Origin: Mesorhizobium sp. L-8-3
GTDB taxonomy: Bacteria > Pseudomonadota > Alphaproteobacteria > Rhizobiales > Rhizobiaceae
Direction of reading: 5' to 3'
DNA: 64,000 nt
Assembly (NCBI RefSeq): GCF_016756615.1
Contig: NZ_AP023262.1
Location: forward strand, 8,247,501-8,311,500
Part shown: positions 51,941 to 60,921 of the stretch, one piece after another
How the letters are laid out: each line of letters opens with the position of its first letter
Position numbering within the stretch: position 1 is the stretch's first letter
Notes under the pieces: generated by a model
The model's database searches: none
Told to the model about the DNA's origin: nothing
The model's input: the letters and a program-made list of their open reading frames with translations, nothing else
Program-made: the position numbers and the translations under genes

Positions 51941-53151
51941 CCGGCGCCGGCACGGCTGAGGCCGGACGTCAGGTTGCAATCATCGGCGCCGGCGTATCCG
52001 GTCTGGCACTGGCAATACGCCTGCTGCAGACCGGCTGGACCGTGGAGATTTTCGAGGCCCGCGGCGAAGAGGCGATCGGCGACGGCGCCTTCCTCACCCT
52101 GGCTCCAAACGGCATCAACGCGTTGCGGGCGCTCGGCCTGGCCGAGCGTATCTTCGGTCGCGGCATCCCCACGATCGGCTTCGAGATCCTCAACGCCGCC
52201 GGCAAACGCATCGCACGGCTCGACGAGCGCGAGGACCAGCGACGGGCGGGAGCGGCCAGCGTTACGCTCAAGCGTTGCGATCTGCTGGACGTGCTGCTTG
52301 GCGAGGCCAAGCGAGCAGGTGCCCGGATCCGGTTCGGCCATGTGTTGACCGGGATCGAGCGTGACGGCGACGGCGTGACGCTGAACTTCACCAATGGCGC
52401 AACGACGGCGGCAGAGTGGATCGCCGGCTGCGACGGGGTATGGTCGCGCACCCGCCGCCTTGCTTTCCCGGGCGCCCCGGACCCCGTCTATACCGGCCTT
52501 ACCGGGACCGGCGGTTTCCTGGACCTTCCGTCAGTTGCGCCGACGGACGGCTTCATGCGCATGGTCTTCGGCGAGCATGCGTTCTTCGGCTACATCAAGG
52601 AGGGGGACGGCCCCGTCTTCTGGTTTGATTCCTTCGCGCTGGACGAGGAGACGGCGGTCGCCCGGCCCGACCCGACGATGCTCGCCGCCCTCGCGCGCGA
52701 ACTTCACGCGACCGATCCGGCGCCCGTGTGCGACATAGCCGCCGGCATCAGCCAGCTGCCGCGCGCTTATCCGGTCTTCGACATGGCGCATCTGCCGTGC
52801 TGGTACGACGACCGCGTCGTGCTCCTGGGGGACGCCGCCCATGCGGTCTCGCCGCATGCCGGGCAAGGCGCCTCGATGGCGATCGAGGACGCGGTTGTAC
52901 TCGCCGCCTGTCTGGGCGCGCACCCCGCTCCGGCCGAGGCTTTCGCCGCCTATCAAGGGCTCCGTCGTGACCGCGTCGAGCGCATCGTCAGGATGAGCCG
53001 CCGCCGAGGATCGCAAAAACGGGTGCAGGGGCGGCTGGCACTCTTCCTGCGCGACCTGATCCTGCCCTTGGTCATTCCGGTCATGGCCCGCCGGCAGCGG
53101 GACGTGACGCTCTACCGGGCCGACCTCGACCCGCTCGTGAAGCCGCGGTGA
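51937..53151 (+). CDS. FAD-dependent monooxygenase (aromatic hydroxylase family)
   Basis: A 404-residue class A flavin monooxygenase. It has the FAD motif VAIIGAGVSGLALAIRLL near residue 11, the DG motif AGCDGVWSRTRRLAF (about residue 170), and VVLLGDAAHAVSPHAGQGASMAIEDA (about residues 290-315), where FAD phosphate and NAD(P)H bind. It is a member of the salicylate/6-hydroxynicotinate/kynurenine hydroxylase group. The substrate cannot be inferred. The divergent MarR gene suggests control by an aromatic ligand. Confidence 0.9.
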   Translation: MTGAGTAEAGRQVAIIGAGVSGLALAIRLLQTGWTVEIFEARGEEAIGDGAFLTLAPNGINALRALGLAERIFGRGIPTIGFEILNAAGKRIARLDEREDQRRAGAASVTLKRCDLLDVLLGEAKRAGARIRFGHVLTGIERDGDGVTLNFTNGATTAAEWIAGCDGVWSRTRRLAFPGAPDPVYTGLTGTGGFLDLPSVAPTDGFMRMVFGEHAFFGYIKEGDGPVFWFDSFALDEETAVARPDPTMLAALARELHATDPAPVCDIAAGISQLPRAYPVFDMAHLPCWYDDRVVLLGDAAHAVSPHAGQGASMAIEDAVVLAACLGAHPAPAEAFAAYQGLRRDRVERIVRMSRRRGSQKRVQGRLALFLRDLILPLVIPVMARRQRDVTLYRADLDPLVKPR

Positions 53152-53242
53152 GGTTCAACTGCCGACGACCCGTGCGAGATGGTCGCCCAGCCTGACGGCC
53201 AGCGCAGTGATGGTCGTCGTCGGCGTGTATTGACCGCCGGTC

Positions 53243-54001
53243 TCAGGCGGCCGCTGGCATGGGCTCCGTCACCGCGCGGTTGCGCCCGCAGTTCTTTGCT
53301 TCGTAGAGGCGCCGGTCGGCTGCCCTCATGAGTTCGGATACACTCGCGTCGCGGCCGCACAATATGCCGCCGATGCTCACCGTCAGCGGGATCGGTTCGC
53401 CGTCGGTCGGGCTGAAGCGCAGCGCTTCGACCTCCTTGCGGATGCGCTCGGCGACACGGCGGGCATCGACGGCGGTGGCGCCGACAAGCAGGGCTCCGAA
53501 CTCCTCGCCGCCGATCCGGCCAAGCACGTCGCTTTCCCGCACGCCCTGGCGGATCGCGCCGCAGATGGCCAGCAGGGCCTCGTCGCCTGCGAGGTGGCCG
53601 TGGGTATCGTTGATCTTCTTGAAATGGTCGGCGTCGATGATCAGCAATGCGCCCCGATCGATGCGCCGTCGCGAGGCGTCGATGGTCCCGAAGAAAGCCT
53701 CGCGCTTCAGCATCCCCGTCATCTCGTCGCGGTTCGCCTTTTCCGCGAGGCGCCTGTGCGCCGCCGCGAGCTGGGCATGGGCGCGCGCAAGCTCGCGATG
53801 CGCGACCTTCAGCCTCTGCTGCTGCGACAAGGTATAGGCGCTGGCGGGCCAAGCGATGAGGATCGGACAGAGCAGGCCCATAAGCAGCGCATTGCCGTCC
53901 ATCGTGCCGCCGCGCACCGACAGCACGACCCACACGATGGCGAAGGACGCCAGCGCGGAGCAAAGAGCAACGCAACCCGATCTCAAAGCGATGCCGTTCA
54001 T
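53243..54001 (-). CDS. Membrane diguanylate cyclase (GGDEF)
   Basis: A protein of about 252 residues with two N-terminal hydrophobic segments, a short coiled coil (QQRLKVAHRELARAHAQLAAAHRRLAEKANRDEMTG), and one GGDEF domain. The active site reads RIGGEEF and the I-site R-x-x-D (RESD) lies five residues before it, so feedback inhibition by c-di-GMP is likely. It produces c-di-GMP from two GTP. The start at 54001 follows a G-rich ribosome site. No other sensory domain is recognisable. Confidence 0.92.
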   Translation of the reverse strand: MNGIALRSGCVALCSALASFAIVWVVLSVRGGTMDGNALLMGLLCPILIAWPASAYTLSQQQRLKVAHRELARAHAQLAAAHRRLAEKANRDEMTGMLKREAFFGTIDASRRRIDRGALLIIDADHFKKINDTHGHLAGDEALLAICGAIRQGVRESDVLGRIGGEEFGALLVGATAVDARRVAERIRKEVEALRFSPTDGEPIPLTVSIGGILCGRDASVSELMRAADRRLYEAKNCGRNRAVTEPMPAAA

Positions 54002-54202
54002 CCCGCCGCCCTCCATTGCCGGCGCGACCATTGCATCCGGGCGTTGAAGGCGGTCTTTCCCCGACCCGTAAAATTTGAACCGTCGGCCGAATTTCAGTCC
54101 CGCGCGGGGAGCCTCCCTCGCGGTCGGGGCCCGATTCTGTCGATCGGGTACAGCAACCGACTGAAGGCTTCCTTCCCGCCCGTTTCGTGGCATAAGAGAC
54201 CC

Positions 54203-54913
54203 ATGACCGAACTTCCCGATCCCGCCCGCTTCTCCCACGTCACCGACTGGGTGTTCGACCTCGACAACACGCTCTACCCGCATCACTCGAACCTGTTCTC
54301 GCAGATCGACGTGAAGATGACGGCCTATGTCGCCGAGCTGCTCAAGCTCTCGCGAGAAGACGCCCGCAAGCTGCAGAAGCAGCTCTATCTGGAGTACGGC
54401 ACGACGCTGAACGGCCTGATGGAGCGCCACGCCATAGACCCGGACGACTTCCTGGAGAAAGTCCACGACATCGACTATTCGTGGCTGGTGCCGAATCCGG
54501 CGCTCGGGCAAGCTATCAGGTCACTGCCGGGCCGCAAATTCATCTTCACCAATGGCGATCGCGGCCATGCCGAACGCACGGCCCGTCAGCTCGGCATCCT
54601 CGACCATTTCGACGACATCTTCGACATCGTCGCCGCGGGCCTGACCCCGAAGCCGGCGCGCTCGACCTATGACAAGTTCATCGCCCTGCACCACGTCATG
54701 GGGCCGAATGCGGTGATGTTCGAGGATCTCGCTCGCAACCTGACCGTGCCGAAGGCGCTCGGCATGACGACCGTTCTGGTCGTTCCCCGCAATTTCGAGC
54801 CGACCTTCTCGGAGATATGGGAACGGGACCCTGCCTTCGACGACGACGTCGACTTCGTCACCGACGACATCACCACCTTCCTGGACGCCCTTATCGCGTC
54901 GCGCGCCGACTGA
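54203..54913 (+). CDS. HAD-family pyrimidine 5'-nucleotidase
   Basis: A 236-residue HAD phosphatase of the SDT1/YjjG-like pyrimidine 5'-nucleotidase group. It shows the nucleophile motif DLDNTLYP (about residue 20), KFIFTNGDRGHAER for motif II, and VMFEDLARNLTVPKALGM for motif IV. This gene regularly lies between argB and dapD in Hyphomicrobiales. About 3.5 kb of extra genes separates it from argB here. It has a promoter region of its own shared with the divergent diguanylate cyclase. Confidence 0.9.
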   Translation: MTELPDPARFSHVTDWVFDLDNTLYPHHSNLFSQIDVKMTAYVAELLKLSREDARKLQKQLYLEYGTTLNGLMERHAIDPDDFLEKVHDIDYSWLVPNPALGQAIRSLPGRKFIFTNGDRGHAERTARQLGILDHFDDIFDIVAAGLTPKPARSTYDKFIALHHVMGPNAVMFEDLARNLTVPKALGMTTVLVVPRNFEPTFSEIWERDPAFDDDVDFVTDDITTFLDALIASRAD

Positions 54914-54946
54914 TCGGGCCCGCTGGCGGATCGGGGGCGCCGGCGT

Positions 54947-55459
54947 TCAGTTCGACGTGTCGTGATTTGAATGGTCGTCGCCGGGCTTGCGCACGGGCAG
55001 CGAGATGTCGATCTTGCCGGCCTTCTCGAACTCCAACGAGAGCGGCACGCTGCTCCCATCCTTGAATGGTGTCGAGACCCGAAGGAACATCAGGTGCAAC
55101 CCGCCAGGCTTCAGCTCCACCGCCGCGCCGGCCGGGATTTCCAGGCCGCCTTCGACCGGACGCATGACCATGACGTCGTTGACGACCTCCATCTTATGGA
55201 CCTCGACCTTCGCCGCCGTTGGCGACGCGGCGGCGAGGAGCCGGTCGTCCTCGCTCCCCTTGTTGGTGATCGTGAGATAGCCGCCGCCTGACGGCTGGCC
55301 GGGCAGCATCGCCCGCGCCCAGCCCGCCGATATCTCGATATCGCCGACCGCTGCGGACTTCGCCTCGTCGGCGCGGGCCCTGCCGGAATAGGCGGTCAAT
55401 ACGGCGATGATGGTCAGCGCCACCGCGGCGGCGAACTGCAGGGAAAGTCGGTTGCTCAT
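54947..55459 (-). CDS. Periplasmic copper chaperone PCu(A)C
   Basis: A 170-residue PCuAC-family protein with a signal peptide (LQFAAAVALTIIAVLTAYSGRARA) and the copper-binding pattern H-M-x10-M-x21-H-x-M: VEVHKMEVVNDVMVM and later GLHLMFL. It delivers Cu(I) to cytochrome oxidase subunit II. A short His-rich tail (DDHSNHDTSN) could add metal binding. It is convergent with the HAD gene. Confidence 0.9.
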   Translation of the reverse strand: MSNRLSLQFAAAVALTIIAVLTAYSGRARADEAKSAAVGDIEISAGWARAMLPGQPSGGGYLTITNKGSEDDRLLAAASPTAAKVEVHKMEVVNDVMVMRPVEGGLEIPAGAAVELKPGGLHLMFLRVSTPFKDGSSVPLSLEFEKAGKIDISLPVRKPGDDHSNHDTSN

Positions 55460-55581
55460 CTATCCTCGCACCAGAAGCGTCGTCCTCGCGGCAACAGCTA
55501 TGGACAGCTTGCGGCACTTTCCAGGCGAGCACCATGCGTCATCCGAGCACAGTGATCGAACGCCGCGCGAGGCGGCCGCAA

Positions 55582-56421
55582 TCAGAGCTTGTAGAACCGG
55601 CTGATGATGTCCCAGGCCTCGTCGGCCGTCTCGGCATAGTCGATGATGTCCTGGTCGCCGGGCGAAATCGTGCCTTGCTCCATCAGGAAATCGAGGTCCA
55701 GGGCGCGTTCCCAGAACGCCTTGCCGAACAGGATCACCGGCACCCGCTCCATCCGGCCGGTCTGGATCAGGGTCAGCGTCTCGAAGAACTCGTCGAGCGT
55801 GCCGAAACCGCCGGGGAACACCGCCACCGCCTTGGCCCGCATCACGAAATGCATCTTGCGGATCGCAAAATAGTGGAAGTTGAAGCAGAGGTCCGGCGTC
55901 ACATAGGGGTTCGGCGCCTGCTCGTGCGGCAATACGATGTTGAGGCCGATCGACGGCGCGCCGACATCGGCCGCGCCCCTGTTTCCAGCCTCCATCACGC
56001 CTGGTCCGCCGCCGGTCACCACCACAAATTCCCGATAATAGGAAGCGGCCGAGTGCTGTGAGCATAGCCGCGCGAATTGGCGCGCCTCGTCGTAATATTT
56101 GCTGTTCACGAGCAGGTTTCGCCGCTGGGTCTCGGTCTTGGCCGCCCAAGCCTCGCCGCCCGGCTCCGGCAGGCGGGCGCCGCCGAACATGACCACGGTC
56201 GAACGAATGCCGCGTTCGGCGAGTATCATCTCGGGCTTCAGCAGTTCGAGTTGCAGACGCACCGCACGCAACTCGCGCTGCGTCATGAACTCTTCGTCGT
56301 TCCAGGCGAGCCGATAGGTAGGAGACTGCGTCTGAGGCGTGGACGGGGTTTTCCTTGCCCGCTCAAGATCCTCGTCCGAGTGCGGCAGCGGGGTCCATCC
56401 CGCCTTTTCCATCGGATTCAT
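55582..56421 (-). CDS. LOG family protein (lysine-decarboxylase-like, TIGR00730 type)
   Basis: A 279-residue protein with the nucleotide-binding PGGFGTLDEF motif (AVFPGGFGTLDEFFETLTLIQTG) and the GGGPGVMEAGNRGA motif characteristic of the LOG/cytokinin-riboside phosphoribohydrolase family. Plant and bacterial members cleave nucleoside 5'-monophosphates. The long N-terminal extension (about 90 residues) is typical of this alphaproteobacterial branch. The start MNPMEKAG at 56421 is 4 bp after GGGAG. The physiological role here is not known. Confidence 0.9.
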   Translation of the reverse strand: MNPMEKAGWTPLPHSDEDLERARKTPSTPQTQSPTYRLAWNDEEFMTQRELRAVRLQLELLKPEMILAERGIRSTVVMFGGARLPEPGGEAWAAKTETQRRNLLVNSKYYDEARQFARLCSQHSAASYYREFVVVTGGGPGVMEAGNRGAADVGAPSIGLNIVLPHEQAPNPYVTPDLCFNFHYFAIRKMHFVMRAKAVAVFPGGFGTLDEFFETLTLIQTGRMERVPVILFGKAFWERALDLDFLMEQGTISPGDQDIIDYAETADEAWDIISRFYKL

Positions 56422-56577
56422 GATACTCCCGATCCCATCGTATCGCCGCACCGTCCCCGGCACGGCCCTGATTGACCCTCAACCAGCCTTGACATAGGGT
56501 CCGCGCCGATTTGAGGCCATGTGTTCGCAAGAACCCTATGCCCCACCCCTTAACACGACGTCAAATGGAGGCCCCTG

Positions 56578-57432
56578 ATGCCGAAGCCCGACCTTGCCAG
56601 CCTCGAGAGGACGATCGACAAGGCTTTCGAGGACCGCGAGGCCGTGTCCACTGCCACGCGCGGCGAAGTGCGCGACGCGGTCGAGACCGCGCTCGGCCTG
56701 CTCGACCGCGGCGAGGCGCGCGTCGCCGAGCGGCGCGCCGACGGCCAGTGGCACGTCAATCAGTGGCTGAAGAAGGCGGTGCTGCTTTCCTTCCGGCTCA
56801 ACCCGATGGAGGTCATCGCCGGCGGTCCCGGCCAGTCCGTCTGGTGGGACAAGGTGCCGTCGAAGTTCGACGGCTGGGGCGCGGTCGACTTCGAGAAGGC
56901 CGGTTTTCGCGCCGTGCCGAACTGCGTCGTGCGCCGTTCGGCCTATGTTGCTCCGGGCGCGATCCTGATGCCGTCCTTCGTCAATCTCGGCGCCTATGTC
57001 GACACCGGCACGATGGTCGATACCTGGGTGACGGTGGGTTCCTGCGCCCAGATCGGCAAGAATGTGCATCTGTCCGGCGGCGTCGGCATCGGCGGCGTGC
57101 TGGAGCCTATGCAGGCCGGTCCGACGATCATCGAGGACAATTGCTTCATCGGCGCCCGATCCGAGGTGGTCGAGGGCTGCATCGTGCGTGAAGGCTCCGT
57201 GCTCGGCATGGGCGTCTTCATCGGCAAGTCGACCAAGATCGTCGACCGGACGACGGGCGAGATCTTCTACGGCGAAGTACCGCCGCATTCGGTCGTGGTC
57301 GCCGGCGCCCTGCCCGGCAAGCCGCTGCCCAATGGCGAACCCGGCCCCAGCCTCTATTGCGCCGTGATCGTCAAGCGCGTCGACGAGAAGACCCGCTCGA
57401 AGACGTCGATCAACGAACTCCTCAGGGACTGA
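56578..57432 (+). CDS. dapD: 2,3,4,5-tetrahydropyridine-2,6-dicarboxylate N-succinyltransferase
   Basis: Transfers succinyl from succinyl-CoA to tetrahydrodipicolinate in lysine and meso-diaminopimelate synthesis. The 284-residue protein has the long left-handed beta-helix with hexapeptide repeats: RRSAYVAPGAILMPSFVNLGAYVDTGTMVDTWVTVGSCAQIGKNVHLSGGVGIGGVLEP. FIGARSEVVEGCIVREGSVLGMGVFIG follows. It starts after GGAGG. The partner dapE does not follow here, only a DUF805 gene. Confidence 0.97.
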   Translation: MPKPDLASLERTIDKAFEDREAVSTATRGEVRDAVETALGLLDRGEARVAERRADGQWHVNQWLKKAVLLSFRLNPMEVIAGGPGQSVWWDKVPSKFDGWGAVDFEKAGFRAVPNCVVRRSAYVAPGAILMPSFVNLGAYVDTGTMVDTWVTVGSCAQIGKNVHLSGGVGIGGVLEPMQAGPTIIEDNCFIGARSEVVEGCIVREGSVLGMGVFIGKSTKIVDRTTGEIFYGEVPPHSVVVAGALPGKPLPNGEPGPSLYCAVIVKRVDEKTRSKTSINELLRD

Positions 57433-57461
57433 CGTCCCGCGAACCAACGGATGCGATCCGC

Positions 57462-57827
57462 GTGCCCGACCCGTCACAACTCGTCTGGCTGTTCTTCCGC
57501 TTCCCGGGCCGCGTCAGCCGCGCGGCCTATTTCCTTGCGAGCCTGCTGGTCGTGCTCATCCAGGCATTCCTGCTCCATCGCTTCACACTGGTGCCGCCGG
57601 AAAGCTCCGAGGCGCAGCTTTGGGCGCTCGCCTTCTTCATCGCGGCGCTGATGTCTCTGTGGGCCAATATCGCGCTTGCCGCAAAGCGGTTCCACGACTT
57701 CGGCAAGTCGGGCTTTTGGGGTCTCATTTCGCTCGTCGCGGGGATCGTGCTGGTCCTCATCCTCAGCTTCATCCCCGGCGACCCCGGCGCCAATCGCTAC
57801 GGGACACGTCCGAACGCTGCCGCCTGA
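57462..57827 (+). CDS. DUF805 family membrane protein
   Basis: A 121-residue inner-membrane protein of the DUF805/YhaH family. It starts with GTG (57462) as VPDPSQLVWLFFRFPGRVSRAAYF, has three to four hydrophobic helices, and shows the family signature AAKRFHDFGKSGFWGLI. It follows dapD by 29 bp, its normal neighbour in related genomes, and its stop is adjacent to the end of the convergent sugar ABC ATPase. No function is established. Confidence 0.88.
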   Translation: MPDPSQLVWLFFRFPGRVSRAAYFLASLLVVLIQAFLLHRFTLVPPESSEAQLWALAFFIAALMSLWANIALAAKRFHDFGKSGFWGLISLVAGIVLVLILSFIPGDPGANRYGTRPNAAA

Positions 57828-58607
57828 TCATGTCCCTCTTGCCTGATCGGCTGTAAGTGCACGCTCTCGCGTACCGGAGACGATGATCTCGAGGACCTCG
57901 TGCTCGTCGGTGTCCCTGACATAGCGGTCGCCGACATTCTCGCCTCGCTTCAGCACCATGACCCGGTCGCCCACGGCGAAAATGTCGACGAGCCGGTGTG
58001 AGATGATGATCTGAGCCACGCCCTGCTTCTTGAGTTCCAGCATGGTCTCGAGCAGCCGCTCGGTCGCCATTACCGAGAGATTGGCGGTCGGTTCGTCGAG
58101 GATCACGACGCGCGGGCCGAACGAGATCGCGCGGGCGATCGCCACGGATTGCTGGCGCCCGCCCGACAGGCTCTCCACCTTCTGATAGACGGAATTCACG
58201 TCGACCTTGAGCCGTTTCAGCACGCTGTCCGCTTGTGCATACATCTTGCGCCGGTCGACGAAGAGACCTTTGAGAGGCCAGCGGCCGAGAAAGATGTTCT
58301 GGCCAACGTCCATGTTCCCGCAAAGAGCGAAATCCTGGTAGATCATCTCGATGCCGGCGTCGCGGCTCTCATGCGGGCTCTTGAACTGCACCGGTTGCCC
58401 GGCGACGAAGATCTCGCCGGCATCGCGTTGATAGGCGCCGGTGAGGATCTTCATGAGCGTCGACTTGCCGGCCGAGTTGTCGCCGACCAGGCCGAGAATC
58501 TCGCCCGGATAGAGCCGGAGGTCGACCTTGCAGAGCGCCTGCACGGCCCCAAAGGCTTTTTCGATACCCCGCATTTCCACGATCGGCTCGGGTTGTGTCT
58601 CACGCAT
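57828..58607 (-). CDS. Sugar ABC transporter ATP-binding protein (single domain)
   Basis: A 259-residue ATPase with Walker A GDNSAGKST, the signature SLSGGRQQSVAIARA, Walker B VVILDEPTANLS, and the H-loop IIISHRLVDI. It belongs to the ribose/xylose/fructose type but has only one nucleotide-binding domain, as in FrcA and XylG-like single-domain forms. It should dimerise to drive the fused permease upstream. The start overlaps the permease stop by 8 bp. Confidence 0.92.
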   Translation of the reverse strand: MRETQPEPIVEMRGIEKAFGAVQALCKVDLRLYPGEILGLVGDNSAGKSTLMKILTGAYQRDAGEIFVAGQPVQFKSPHESRDAGIEMIYQDFALCGNMDVGQNIFLGRWPLKGLFVDRRKMYAQADSVLKRLKVDVNSVYQKVESLSGGRQQSVAIARAISFGPRVVILDEPTANLSVMATERLLETMLELKKQGVAQIIISHRLVDIFAVGDRVMVLKRGENVGDRYVRDTDEHEVLEIIVSGTRERALTADQARGT

Positions 58608-60852
58608 CGGCAGCTTCCGGTGTCCGTGCTCTTGCGAGGCGCGTTCGCAGGCGTGCGAAGATGTTAGCCTGGCGCACCCAAATGTCGATCAGCACCGCCA
58701 CGATGAGGATGACGCCGATGAAGACGTTGATCCAGTGCTGCGGCATGCTGAAGCCCTGCACATTGAGCTGCAGGAGTGCGCGCACGAGCGTGATCACCGC
58801 CGCGCCCGCGAGCGCGCCGATCACCGTGCCATAGCCGCCGAAGATCGACCCGCCGCCGATGATGACCGAGGCGATGGCGTCGAGTTCGCGGAACTGGCCG
58901 GCGACCGGATTGAAGCTGCGAAAATAGGCGACATTGATGATCCCCGCCATGGTCGCGCAGAGTGCTGCCAGCATGAGCGAGACGAAGCGTACCCGGTTGG
59001 TGTTGATCCCGGCATAGGCGGCGGCGCGGATGTTGCCGCCCGTTGCATAGACCTTCTGTCCGAACGGCGCATAGGCCAGCACGACCCCGGCGATCAGGGC
59101 GACGAGAAGCATCCAGATCGTCTGGACGCTGACGACTTCGGCTATCGTGCGGACAATCCCGTCGGGAAGCGACATGCGGAAGTGAAGCAGGATGTCGTTC
59201 ACCTTGCGGCCGAGCAGGTTGTAGCCTTCCGGCCAGCCGGTAAGCTGCTGGCCGGCCACAAACCACGCGGCGAGGCCGCGAGCGACGTAGTACATGCCAA
59301 GCGTGGCGATAAAGGCCGGCAGTTTGAAGCCGACCGTGACGACGGCATTGACGAAACCGGCGGCCATTCCGGCGAGCAATCCCATGGTGACCGCGGTGAG
59401 CGGATCGGCGCCCAGAACCTTCAGGAAATAGGCCGCCGTGCTCCCGGCCAATGCCAGAACGGCCCCGACCGACAGGTCGATGTCGCCGGCTGCGATGACG
59501 TAGGTGAGCCCGATCGTGATCAGCGCCAGTTCGGTGTAGTTGAGCAGGATCGCGAAGGTGTTGGACAGGTTCCACCAATAATCGGGCCTGAGGGCGAGGC
59601 CTGCCAACCACAGCAAGACAGTCAGGATGATGGCCAGTGAATCCCGCCGGGCAAGGAACTTCCCGGGCCCGGTCGCCGACAGCGCCATGTCCATCGCCAT
59701 CGCCCCCTTGGTCTGGACGCCCTCGAGGGCAACGCCGCCGATCTCATAGACGGGTGGCGGCGGCATGCCGCGGAGCCAGGCCCAGAACCGCGTCACGATC
59801 TGGCGGCGAATGAGATGGGGCTCGATGAGCACGGCGACCACGAGGAGCAGCCCGAGGAAGACCGGCACCGCACCCACCGGTAGGGAGTAGATCGCGTTGA
59901 CCGCCACCTCCTCGTCGCCGATCCTGATCATGCGCGTGATCGGCCAACCCTCGCGAAGCACCTTGTCGAGGAGCACGACCAGCAGGGCGCCGAGACAGGA
60001 CCCGGCAATGCGACCGCGTCCGCCAAGGATCGAGGCGCCGCCGATCATCACCGCAGCAATGACGGTCAGTTCGCCGCTGACACCGTAGAGGGGGGTCACG
60101 CCCTTGTCCTGAGCTGCTGACAGGAGTCCGGCGAGAGTGGCGCAGAGCGAGGAGATCAGATAAGCGCGGATACGTACCCAGCGCGTCGAGATTCCGGCAT
60201 AGACAGCCGCCTGCTCGTTGCCGCCGGTTGCGAAGGTCTCGTAGCCCCAGCGGGTCTTGGCGAGCACATAAGCGCCAATCATGGCAACGGCGGCGAAGAT
60301 CAGAATCTGGTTGTTGAAGCCGAAGACATTCGTCTCGCCAAAGTGAAAGAAGAACGGATGGTCCTTCGCCTTGGCGGGATAGTAGATGGCCTGGCCGTGA
60401 GTGAGCGCGAGCACGAAGCCGCGGCCGATGAAGAGCATCGTCAGCGTGGCGATGAACGCCGGCACTTTCAGGATGGTGACGAGCACGCCGTTGGCGAAGC
60501 CGATCGCCGTACCCAGAAGCACGCAGAGAATCACCGAAGTGACCACGTCGAGATCGAGAAAGTTCGGCGCGAACAGCCTGGCGAAAACGACCGCGACCAG
60601 GCCATAGGTGGAGCCGACCGAGAGGTCGAGATCCTTGTTGACAATGACGAAGGTCATTCCGACCGCGATGATGGCAACCCGCGAGGTGTCGCGGAGCAGC
60701 GCGTGAAAGGCCTCCGTCGACCCGAAGAACGCCGGATTGACGAAGGCGCCGCCGAGATAGAGCAGCAAAAGCAGCGCGAGAAGCCCCGCCTCCCAGCCGC
60801 CGACGAGCTGGGACGGTGCGCGGCCTGGCCGTGTGGTCGCGTCAGCCCGCAT
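58600..60852 (-). CDS. Sugar ABC transporter permease, two permease domains fused in one chain
   Basis: A 750-residue polypeptide with two complete BPD_transp_2 (RbsC-type) domains joined by a linker. The first runs from about residue 20 to 345 (GMTFVIVNKDLDLSVGSTYGL, GGASILGGRGRIAG). The second runs from about 400 to 730 (GLTYVIAAGDIDLSVGAVLAL, GGGSIFGGYGTVIG). The linker of about 55 residues contains a mixed charged/hydrophobic stretch. Related systems use two copies of one permease or two separate genes, so this is a translational fusion. The two halves differ in sequence and must be a hetero-type pair. The start at 60852 follows TGGAGCGAG. Confidence 0.9.
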   Translation of the reverse strand: MRADATTRPGRAPSQLVGGWEAGLLALLLLLYLGGAFVNPAFFGSTEAFHALLRDTSRVAIIAVGMTFVIVNKDLDLSVGSTYGLVAVVFARLFAPNFLDLDVVTSVILCVLLGTAIGFANGVLVTILKVPAFIATLTMLFIGRGFVLALTHGQAIYYPAKAKDHPFFFHFGETNVFGFNNQILIFAAVAMIGAYVLAKTRWGYETFATGGNEQAAVYAGISTRWVRIRAYLISSLCATLAGLLSAAQDKGVTPLYGVSGELTVIAAVMIGGASILGGRGRIAGSCLGALLVVLLDKVLREGWPITRMIRIGDEEVAVNAIYSLPVGAVPVFLGLLLVVAVLIEPHLIRRQIVTRFWAWLRGMPPPPVYEIGGVALEGVQTKGAMAMDMALSATGPGKFLARRDSLAIILTVLLWLAGLALRPDYWWNLSNTFAILLNYTELALITIGLTYVIAAGDIDLSVGAVLALAGSTAAYFLKVLGADPLTAVTMGLLAGMAAGFVNAVVTVGFKLPAFIATLGMYYVARGLAAWFVAGQQLTGWPEGYNLLGRKVNDILLHFRMSLPDGIVRTIAEVVSVQTIWMLLVALIAGVVLAYAPFGQKVYATGGNIRAAAYAGINTNRVRFVSLMLAALCATMAGIINVAYFRSFNPVAGQFRELDAIASVIIGGGSIFGGYGTVIGALAGAAVITLVRALLQLNVQGFSMPQHWINVFIGVILIVAVLIDIWVRQANIFARLRTRLARARTPEAADA

Positions 60853-60921
60853 TTCTCTCGCTCCAGGTGGCACTGCGGGAGGGCTCGCCCTCCCGCGTCG
60901 ATCCGAAACGCCCGAGAAAGA

